The position numbers and the translations under genes are program-made. Below the pieces are notes generated by a model, which saw nothing but the letters and a program-made list of their open reading frames with translations, was not told the DNA's origin and made no database searches. This document shows positions 53,874 to 64,000 of a stretch of DNA of 64,000 bases, one piece after another (within the stretch, counting starts at the first letter, position 1; each line of letters opens with the position of its first letter). Source of the stretch: Xanthobacteraceae bacterium 501b (GTDB taxonomy: Bacteria; Pseudomonadota; Alphaproteobacteria; Rhizobiales; Xanthobacteraceae); NCBI GenBank assembly GCA_000378025.1, contig KB899087.1, forward strand, positions 3,782,001-3,846,000, in the 5' to 3' direction.

Positions 53874-55307
53874 CTATTCGGCTTCCTTTGACAGCCGATC
53901 AGCAATGCTCGCAATATGAGCCAGAACGTCTTCCTCGATTTTATTCGCGATATTGGCGATTTTCGGTGCTAGGTCTGCACTCCAACTGAATTTGTACCAG
54001 CGGCGCGTCAGCTCGGCTCCGGCGTCGGCAAATGCATCCCATCTTGTTCGAGGGTGACGCGTGGACAGTTCAAACAAGTAGCAATTTTCAAGACTCGGCG
54101 CGCATGTAATAGCCAATATTATTTGCTGAAGTGACATGTAACGGGGAATAAACTTGATTTTCTGCTGAACTCTGCCAACTGGAAGATTGATTTCTAGCGT
54201 TATTTTTTCCTCTTTATCGCGATGAGGCGCCATTCCCGCGGCCAGTCTTGTGATTTCGCTAAATGATAATGCAAGCTCTGTACTAGAAATATCCGCCGTT
54301 ACAAATTCATCTAAACGCTTTTCGCTTCTAAGGACTCTGGCTACGAACGTTTTGGCAGAGTCCTCCAAATAGTCATCGTGTTCTACAAATTCTATATCAT
54401 AGTAATCTTCCAAGTTACTACTGGATAATTGATCCTTTATCTCATCAAATATATATGATATTACATTTTCTACCCTCTCTTTATTAGCTAAACGCGATTC
54501 GTATTTCGCTAGAATGGATGATGTGTTTTGACCGCCTTCTAGCTCGCTTTCGGCTTCATTTCTTAAATCGTCAGATGTAATCGATTTCGATATCCACTTC
54601 GAATCAAAAATATCTTTGAATTTAATCAAGCAACTTGCTTCTTCAACAAAAGTTTCGCGCGCAGATGCCTGAAGAACGAAATGCGGGGCTCTTTCATCAT
54701 TAGATAAATATTGATCTTTCAGCGCAGAAATAATATCCAAATAATATATCGGTCCAGATGTCGAGCGTGTGGCCGCAATGCAAAATCTCTCCGTGAACTC
54801 TCTCAATGGTTCGCCCATGAGAGAAGTTTCTGATTCTTGACACGATGCTATTTGAATTATATTCTTTATAGTTCCTTTGTTGTTATTTATAAATTCTCTG
54901 TATCCTTTTATAAAAGGTGTACCAGAATTACATGCGTCTATTATCATTACAGTTGTAGTTGGAGAAATGTCTCGAATTACTGTAGTTAGTTCAGAATGAG
55001 ACAATCCAGTTTCATTAGGGTGAATTTCATTAAAATCGTAGCAGCAAAAATAAAATTCTTGCCCGTTACTAAATCCATGTCCAGAAAAGTAAAAAAGAAC
55101 TTCATTAATTTCTGATTGATTTGAAAGCAGATTCCTTAATGTCATCTTCAAGTCGGTGGAATTGACATCTTTCAGGCGATGGACCTTCGAATAACGGCCT
55201 GTCGCTACAATCAATTCGCCAATGGCGTCGACGTCCGCATTGCATGAGGGCAACGGATTTAGAAGTTTATATTCCGAATTACCAACGAGTATCGCCACCG
55301 ATGACAT
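53874..55307 (-). CDS. Caspase-like cysteine protease (peptidase C14 family), A+T-rich
   Basis: A 477-aa protein. The first 230 residues are a caspase/metacaspase domain: VAILVGNSEY at the start, catalytic His77 in YFSGHGFSNG and catalytic Cys126 in MIIDACNSG, with the surrounding beta-strand pattern. The remaining 250 residues match nothing I recognise; they are helical, acidic in the middle and end in an amphipathic helix. There is no signal peptide or membrane segment. Base composition is unlike everything around it: 19 of 60 bases are G or C at 54361-54420. Bacterial caspase-like genes often belong to immune or programmed-death systems, but no partner gene is adjacent, so that role is only a hypothesis. 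GGAGG lies 12 bases before the ATG. Confidence 0.88.
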   Translation of the reverse strand: MSSVAILVGNSEYKLLNPLPSCNADVDAIGELIVATGRYSKVHRLKDVNSTDLKMTLRNLLSNQSEINEVLFYFSGHGFSNGQEFYFCCYDFNEIHPNETGLSHSELTTVIRDISPTTTVMIIDACNSGTPFIKGYREFINNNKGTIKNIIQIASCQESETSLMGEPLREFTERFCIAATRSTSGPIYYLDIISALKDQYLSNDERAPHFVLQASARETFVEEASCLIKFKDIFDSKWISKSITSDDLRNEAESELEGGQNTSSILAKYESRLANKERVENVISYIFDEIKDQLSSSNLEDYYDIEFVEHDDYLEDSAKTFVARVLRSEKRLDEFVTADISSTELALSFSEITRLAAGMAPHRDKEEKITLEINLPVGRVQQKIKFIPRYMSLQQIILAITCAPSLENCYLFELSTRHPRTRWDAFADAGAELTRRWYKFSWSADLAPKIANIANKIEEDVLAHIASIADRLSKEAE

Positions 55308-55335
55308 GATTATCGAAATCCTCCGCTATTATCTT

Positions 55336-55364
55336 AGAATAGACAGATAAAAGAACGTTATCAA
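55336..55364 (-). promoter_or_regulatory. Predicted promoter of the caspase-like gene
   Basis: Minus-strand TTGATA (55364-55359), 17 bases, then TATTCT (55341-55336): near-consensus -35 and -10 boxes at optimal spacing, about 30 bases before the start codon. Confidence 0.6.
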
Positions 55365-55375
55365 TTCTGAATTGA
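55361..55375. promoter_or_regulatory. Perfect palindrome overlapping the caspase -35 box
   Basis: TCAATTC-T-GAATTGA is a perfect 7-bp inverted repeat with a single central base. It overlaps the predicted -35 hexamer, the position expected for a repressor operator. No regulator gene is adjacent. Confidence 0.55.
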
Positions 55376-55435
55376 CATCAACGACCTCTCGCCGGTGCCG
55401 GGCGCCGGCGCCAAGGCGCGAGCCCCGGGAACTCC

Positions 55436-55529
55436 GTCATCCCGGCCGCAGCCGAAGGCGGAGAGCCGGGATCGTCCACCAGAATAGGGAGGCGATCCCG
55501 GACAGGACCTGCGGTCCTTCCGGTATGAC
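55436..55529. repeat. Palindromic intergenic repeat, family B copy 2
   Basis: GTCATCCCGGCCG ... GCCGGGATCG, a 19-base centre, CGATCCCGGAC ... CCGGTATGAC. In reverse orientation it aligns with 44021-44116. It lies 61 bp from the palindrome upstream of the caspase-like gene. Confidence 0.8.
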
Positions 55530-55608
55530 GTCGGCGGAAACGTTTTCAAGCAGGCTCTCGGCAGGATGCGACCGTCGCGCTCCGGCCCCTCGCCCCGACA
55601 ATCGCCCC

Positions 55609-55893
55609 TCACCGTCTCCCCGCCCGCACCACCGCCGCCACGCCCAGCAGGATGAGGCCGGTGCACACGCCGCTGGCGATGACGGCGGCGGGGGTCATGC
55701 GGGCGCCGCCGGCAAGGCTCAGCGGGCCGAGGCGCACCTCATAGGCGGCCTTCATCTCCTCAGGATGCGTCGGGGGCGCGGCCAACCAGTCGAGCGCGGG
55801 GGTGGCGTTGCCACCCGCCACGCGAGCGGCGGCGCCCGGCGCGGGGGCGGTGTCCGGCATGGTGGCGCGGGATAAGGCGGGAACGGGCGGCAT
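55609..55893 (-). CDS. Small membrane protein of unknown function
   Basis: A 94-aa protein with an Ala/Pro-rich N-terminal half and a single C-terminal transmembrane helix (AVIASGVCTGLILLGVAAVV) ending in Arg residues. It resembles a CbtB or cobalt-transport-associated small protein only in size; no family was recognised. GGAG lies 7 bases before the ATG at 55893; an ATG at 55860 is in frame. It lies 102 bp after cobF on the same strand. Confidence 0.6.
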   Translation of the reverse strand: MPPVPALSRATMPDTAPAPGAAARVAGGNATPALDWLAAPPTHPEEMKAAYEVRLGPLSLAGGARMTPAAVIASGVCTGLILLGVAAVVRAGRR

Positions 55894-55995
55894 CGGCGTC
55901 TCCTGCAGCGGAGGCGCGATTATGAACCGGATCGGCGGGCCGTCGAGGCTTTCCGCGTCGAGGCTTTGCTCGTTGAGGCGTTACCCGTCGAGGCT

Positions 55996-56763
55996 TTAAC
56001 CGTCCCGCCGCGCCAGCCACACATCCATCACCCAGCCGCGCGCCGCCTTCACCTGCGCCCGCGCCTCCGCAATCGCCCCGGCGACCTCGGCGCACGCGCC
56101 GGCGTGCAGCACCTGCCCCGCCGTGCCGAGATTGGCCCCCCACCAGAGCTGGCCCTGAAAGCCGCGCGCCGCCAGCGCGGCGAGCCCGGTTCCATCGTCC
56201 AGCAGCACGGCGAAGGCGGGGGCATCAGGCGTTTCGGCGGCGAGATGGCGGCCGGTGGTGAGCAGCACCTCCTCGCCAATGGCGTTCAGCGGCATCGCAT
56301 GCGCTGCGCACAGCGCCTGCAGCGCGGTGACCCCCGGAAACACCTCGACGGTGAAATCGGTCTGCGCCCTCGCCCCCGCGAGCACCCGCAACGTCGAATC
56401 ATAGAGCATCGGGTCGCCCCAGACGAGGATCGCGCCGATCCCGTCCTCGGCCAGCTCGCCGGCGATCAGCCCGGCCAGCAGGTTCGCCCGAGCGCCGTGC
56501 CAGTCCGCCACCGCGCCCTCGTAATCCTTCCGCGCGCCCGCGAGAGCGGCGGGGCGGCGGGGCGGGCTGGGCGCGCGCACCACCCGGTGGCCCGGCTTGC
56601 CGAAGCGGACGATCAGCGCCTGCCGGGCCACCACCAGCTCCCCGGCGCCCTCGGATTTGTCGAGCAGGAAGAACACGTCCGCCCGGCCAAGCGCTGACAT
56701 GGCGTGGCCGGTGAGCCCTTCCGCCTCGCCCATGCCGATGCCGATGACCAGCACATGGCGCAT
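55996..56763 (-). CDS. cobF: Precorrin-6A synthase (deacetylating)
   Basis: SAM-dependent methyltransferase of the aerobic cobalamin pathway that methylates C-1 of precorrin-5, 255 aa. The N-terminal VLVIGIGMGEAEGLT is the tetrapyrrole-methylase pattern and ILVWGDPMLYDSTLR the second conserved block. The C-terminus (WGANLGTAGQVL) fits CobF. It starts 3 bp after the preceding carboxymuconolactone-decarboxylase-family gene, so it is in the cmk operon by position. No other cob gene is in the window and no cobalamin riboswitch was seen. Confidence 0.92.
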   Translation of the reverse strand: MRHVLVIGIGMGEAEGLTGHAMSALGRADVFFLLDKSEGAGELVVARQALIVRFGKPGHRVVRAPSPPRRPAALAGARKDYEGAVADWHGARANLLAGLIAGELAEDGIGAILVWGDPMLYDSTLRVLAGARAQTDFTVEVFPGVTALQALCAAHAMPLNAIGEEVLLTTGRHLAAETPDAPAFAVLLDDGTGLAALAARGFQGQLWWGANLGTAGQVLHAGACAEVAGAIAEARAQVKAARGWVMDVWLARRDG

Positions 56764-56766
56764 GGC

Positions 56767-57230
56767 CTAGTCCGCCTTTGCAGCGAGACCGCGATCGGCA
56801 AACACTTCCTTGGCGATCATCAGCGCGTCCAGCGCGGCGGGGAAGCCGGCATAGAGCGCCATCTGCATGATCACCTCCACCACCTCCTCGCGCGTGGCCC
56901 CGACATTCAACGCCGAGCCGATATGCACCCGCAATTCGCGCGCGGCATGGCCGAGGCAGACCAGCCCGGCGACGGTAGCGAGCATGCGGGCGCGCAGATC
57001 GAGCCCGGGGCGGGAATAGATGTCGCCATAGCCGAACTCGAAAATGTAGCGGGCGAAATCGGGGGCCACATCGCCCAGCGCCGCCATCACCTCCTGGCCG
57101 GAGCGGCCGGTGATCTCGGCGAGCCGCGCCTGGCCGCGAAGGAGGCGGTCCGTGTCTTCCGCTACGGCGGCATTGGACGAGTTGGTCGCATCGGCCTGAT
57201 CGTCCATCTCATTACCCTCACTACGCCAGC

Positions 57231-57234
<4 letters not shown>
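56767..57234 (-). CDS. Carboxymuconolactone decarboxylase (AhpD-like) family protein
   Basis: A 155-aa helical protein with the CMD block [24 protein letters not shown] and [20 protein letters not shown]. It lacks the CxxC of the AhpD peroxidase (a single Cys in VCLGH), so it is more likely a decarboxylase-like or uncharacterised member. The ATG at 57234 overlaps the cmk stop (ATGA) and has GGAGGG upstream; an ATG at 57207 is an alternative. Its link to cmk and cobF is positional only. Confidence 0.86.
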
Positions 57235-59230
<1,996 letters not shown>

Positions 59231-59246
59231 TCAAGCCTTGTCTGTG

Positions 59247-59314
59247 ACGTTAGATGTCGTGTGGCGTCAGATGTAATGCGACGTTAGATGTGGTGCGACG
59301 TTAGATGTGGTGCG
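59247..59314. repeat. Four tandem copies of a 17-bp unit upstream of aroA
   Basis: Units at 59247-59263, 59264-59280, 59281-59297 and 59298-59314. The last two are identical (ACGTTAGATGTGGTGCG); the first two differ at a few positions. The array ends 20 bp before the aroA start codon, in the region where its promoter and leader should be. Confidence 0.88.
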
Positions 59315-59502
59315 AAGTTCGGCCCCCGGCGGGGAGCGGTAACGCGCAACGCCGGCAGAAGCCTTCCCCGGCGGCGCAGTGGGCGCCCCTCCTAGCATGC
59401 GGGCGCTGCTGCCGCCACGGCCCTCGCAGATGCGGCTTGACTCCGCCCCGCGAGCGGTTCAATGGGAGCACCCTTTCCATCACCACCCCGAGGTCCGAAA
59501 CC

Positions 59503-59904
59503 GTGGTGAAACCTGAATTAGGCACCAAGCGCGTCTGCCCCGTCACGGGGCGGAAGTTCTACGACCTGAACAAGGATCCGGTGATCTCGCCCTATACCGG
59601 CCAGATCGTCCCGATCACCCTGCCGGTGACGCGCGGCCGCGCAGAAGCGCCGCGTGCCCCCGTGGCGGCGGTGGTCGACCCCGATCTGGAAGAGGTCGCC
59701 GAGGTCGAGCTGGTCTCGCTCGAGGACGCCGACGAGGAAGCCGCCGGCACCACCAAGGCGGCGGTTGTCGACGACGACCTGGAAATCGATGACGACGAGG
59801 TCGCCACCGACGATGACGACACCTTCCTCGAAGAAGACGAGGACGGCGACGATGACGTGACCGATCTGATCGGCGACGGCATCGAGGACGACGAGGAAAG
59901 CTGA
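59503..59904 (+). CDS. FYDLN-acid family protein (TIGR02300)
   Basis: A 133-aa protein of the alphaproteobacterial TIGR02300 family. The N-terminus GTKRVCPVTGRKFYDLNKDP carries the name-giving FYDLN motif and one Cys of a zinc-ribbon-like start. The C-terminal half is almost entirely Asp and Glu. The start is GTG at 59503 (a second GTG follows at 59506), with GAGG upstream; the longer frame from 59305 is not protein-like. It is divergent from aroA. Function is unknown. Confidence 0.9.
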   Translation: MVKPELGTKRVCPVTGRKFYDLNKDPVISPYTGQIVPITLPVTRGRAEAPRAPVAAVVDPDLEEVAEVELVSLEDADEEAAGTTKAAVVDDDLEIDDDEVATDDDDTFLEEDEDGDDDVTDLIGDGIEDDEES

Positions 59905-59930
59905 ACGAGGAAAGCCCTGGGGACGGATCA

Positions 59931-59947
59931 CTCGATTTAAAATCGAG
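59931..59947. repeat. Perfect inverted repeat after the FYDLN-acid gene
   Basis: CTCGATTT-A-AAATCGAG, an 8-bp perfect dyad with one central base, 26 bp after the stop codon and 125 bp before tRNA-Ala. No U-tract follows, so it is not a clear terminator; a regulator site for the downstream tRNA is possible. Confidence 0.5.
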
Positions 59948-60071
59948 GCTTGCAGTCCGATCCGCCATGTGCTTTACGACCACTCCGCCCCGGGTTGTTC
60001 CCGGGTCGGCAAGTCCGGATGAGAACCCAAGGTGCAGCGCTCCGGCGCTTCACGCATCCGGCACCCTCGGT

Positions 60072-60147
<76 letters not shown>

Positions 60148-60313
60148 AATCTCTCCCGGTAAGCGGCATTTCACCCTTAGCGACCAGGGCCCTGTTGGCG
60201 GCCCGTAGCGGCGCGACGCTTGTTCACGGGCGGCGCCTGTGCGGCGCTGGCGCCACGCCACAGCGGGGTTGCCTTTCGCGCCTGCCTTCCACTGTCTGTT
60301 GAGCCTGTAAGAG

Positions 60314-60345
60314 AAGGCCCTGCCCGGGCAGCCGGGCAGGGCCTT
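60314..60345. terminator. Strong hairpin between tRNA-Ala and the DoxX gene
   Basis: AAGGCCCTGCCCGG (60314-60327) and its perfect complement (60332-60345), a 14-bp stem with loop GCAG. It is followed by TCTCAGTTTGT on the plus strand and CTCTTAC on the minus strand. It lies 25 bp after the DoxX stop and probably serves both convergent units. Confidence 0.85.
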
Positions 60346-60369
60346 TCTCAGTTTGTACGCAAGCCCGGC

Positions 60370-60768
60370 TCAGCGCCGCTCGGCCCCGCGCAGCGCATCG
60401 ACGCTCCACGGGCCGGGGCCGGCGAAGACAAGATAGAAGAACACGAAGCAGTACAGCGCCGCGAGTTCGCCGCCATTGACCAGCGGGTAGAAATCCTTGG
60501 GCGCATGCACCAGGAAATACGCCACCGCCGTCATGCCGGAGAGGATGAAGGCGGTCGCGCGCGAAAACAGCCCGATCAGCAGCAGCGCGCCGCCGACCAG
60601 CTCGATGATGCCGGCCATGCCAGACATGGAGGTGAGGCTCACGCCGCTCATCGGCGTCGCCGGAAAGCCCAGCACCTTGGTGGTTCCGTGCTGCATCAGC
60701 AGCAGCGCCGCCATGATTCGCAGCAGGCTGAGAATATGCGGGGCCAGTCGCGTCAACGTGCCAATCAT
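60370..60768 (-). CDS. DoxX-family membrane protein
   Basis: A 132-aa inner-membrane protein with four helices and the DoxX pattern (QHGTTKVLGFP, then GIIELVGGALLLIGLFSRATAFIL split at the turn). Functions suggested for the family include redox homeostasis and quinone-linked roles; none can be fixed. AGAGGACG precedes the ATG at 60768; the frame upstream to 60819 is not conserved. Confidence 0.88.
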   Translation of the reverse strand: MIGTLTRLAPHILSLLRIMAALLLMQHGTTKVLGFPATPMSGVSLTSMSGMAGIIELVGGALLLIGLFSRATAFILSGMTAVAYFLVHAPKDFYPLVNGGELAALYCFVFFYLVFAGPGPWSVDALRGAERR

Positions 60769-61061
60769 CGGGTCGTCCTCTCGGGGCTCATGAATTGCCG
60801 GCCCGCCAGCCTGCCCCAACCGCCCCGCCGCTTCAATGCGGGCGCGAGCGCGTCAACGATGCGTGGCACAAAGTTCATGACGCAACTGCGAATGATGGAT
60901 TGAAGGGAAGACCTCAAAACGCTAGACCAAGAGTGGGAAAAGGCTCGGGGCCTCTCGTGGCGATCGGCTCAACCCGTTGGCGTTGCGTACATTTCAGCCA
61001 TGGCTGAATTTCCATCACGGCGTCGGGGCCCGCATCGGCTCCACCCAACAGGGCATCTGAA

Positions 61062-63740
<2,679 letters not shown>

Positions 63741-63758
63741 GCGGGCTTGCATGAGCAT

Positions 63759-63788
63759 GGGAGCGGCCGGCAAAGGTCGGCCGCTCCC
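63759..63788 (+). terminator. Hairpin after ppdK
   Basis: GGGAGCGGCCG (63759-63769) pairs perfectly with 63778-63788, loop of 8 bases, 19 bp after the ppdK stop. It is followed by GAAATGCG and not a U-tract, so termination may be partial. Confidence 0.7.
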
Positions 63789-63814
63789 GAAATGCGCAAG
63801 GTCAATATCCCGTC

Positions 63815-63845
63815 TTGACTTAGAGCGCGCTCGAACCCCTAGCCT
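63815..63845 (+). promoter_or_regulatory. MerR-type promoter with 19-bp spacer
   Basis: TTGACT (63815-63820), a 19-base spacer, TAGCCT (63840-63845). The spacer contains the perfect palindrome GAGCGCGCTC (63823-63832). Over-long spacers with a central dyad are the hallmark of promoters activated by MerR regulators. It lies 28 bp before the MerR start, so autoregulation is likely. Confidence 0.7.
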
Positions 63846-63873
63846 CCGCTGCGTCGTGGCAAAAAGGGCGATC

Positions 63874-64000
63874 ATGAAGATCGGGGAACTGGCGAAGCGC
63901 GCGGGATTATCGGCCCATACCATCCGCTATTACGAGCGGATCGGGTTGCTGCCCTATGCTGACCGGGACCGTTCGAGCCAGCGCGATTACGACGCATCGA
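63874..64000 (+). CDS. MerR-family transcriptional regulator, N-terminal part (runs off the right edge)
   Basis: The first 42 codons of a MerR regulator. MKIGELAKRAGLSAHTIRYY is the winged helix-turn-helix with the family YYERIGLL motif next. The effector domain lies outside the window, so metal, redox or drug specificity cannot be told. AAAAAGGG lies 6 bases before the ATG, and a MerR-type promoter is directly upstream. Confidence 0.93.
   Translation, partial: MKIGELAKRAGLSAHTIRYYERIGLLPYADRDRSSQRDYDAS

Larger units (their letters stand above)
55308..55608. other. Interval upstream of the caspase-like gene
   Basis: 301 bp. The right part of the caspase promoter (55308-55380) is A+T-rich like the gene; composition then switches abruptly to G+C-rich. 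A family B repeat (55436-55529) sits on the G+C-rich side, close to the apparent island border. Confidence 0.65.

Noticed and set aside
55996-56763. Cobalamin riboswitch ahead of cobF
   Set aside because: cobF starts 3 bp after the preceding gene, leaving no room for one, and no B12-box-like sequence was noticed upstream of the cluster.
59247-59314. 17-bp tandem repeats as a CRISPR array
   Set aside because: The copies are directly adjacent without spacers and no cas genes are present.

Overview
The window is a high-G+C stretch of an alphaproteobacterial chromosome. The best guess is Hyphomicrobiales, Xanthobacteraceae-like (Ancylobacter, Starkeya or Xanthobacter relatives). This inference rests on a RegB/RegA redox pair, a homospermidine synthase, intracellular PHB depolymerases, a class II AroA resembling the Agrobacterium CP4 enzyme, a FYDLN-acid protein, and the gene order ribF-ileS-lspA followed by an M16 peptidase pair. 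About 57 protein genes and one tRNA can be supported. Most of the window is housekeeping, with a few accessory insertions.

Layout. 1-6.5 kb: the N-terminal part of a cation P-type ATPase, regA/regB, a first PHB depolymerase, and a divergent LysR/SDR pair. 6.5-15.1 kb: the complete phosphate regulon on the minus strand (phoR-pstS-pstC-pstA-pstB-phoU-phoB) with a triple PHO box before pstS. A polyphosphate kinase 2 gene diverges from phoR and is followed by a small exported protein. 15.1-21 kb: a UPF0104 membrane protein, kup, a gene-free 0.6 kb with a G-rich hairpin, a TetR regulator and a Pro/Ala/Thr-rich lipoprotein. 21-30.8 kb: an M16 peptidase pair, a DUF3035-like exported protein, lspA, ileS, ribF and a HAD-IIA phosphatase. 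30.8-39.8 kb: a Crp/Fnr regulator, a HisKA_2 sensor kinase, a dihydroorotase-like protein, a RidA-like protein, a methyltransferase, truA and polA. 39.8-51.7 kb: an unknown exported/membrane pair, a GST with a histone-H1-like tail, a second PHB depolymerase, homospermidine synthase, a ProC-like reductase, hemH, an acetyltransferase, a UPF0114 protein, an ArsR-DUF4279 pair and a DMT transporter. 51.7-59.2 kb: an interrupted aroA-cmk-rpsA cluster. 59.5-64 kb: the FYDLN-acid protein, tRNA-Ala(GGC), a DoxX protein, ppdK and the start of a MerR regulator.

How the genes work together. The Pho cluster and PPK2 would handle phosphate uptake and polyphosphate, and two paralogous depolymerases would mobilise polyhydroxybutyrate, so storage metabolism is prominent. 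RegB/RegA and the Crp/Fnr protein suggest redox or oxygen control. 

The most unusual element is an A+T-rich caspase-like protease gene (53874-55307) inserted between cmk and rpsA, with its own promoter-like sequence and a perfect palindrome at the -35. It looks horizontally acquired, and a role in defence or cell death is possible but unproven. The window also carries three families of dispersed intergenic palindromic repeats, including a composite element of about 110 bp present twice in opposite orientation, and several short tandem repeats, notably four 17-bp copies upstream of aroA. No CRISPR array, insertion sequence, prophage or rRNA gene was seen.
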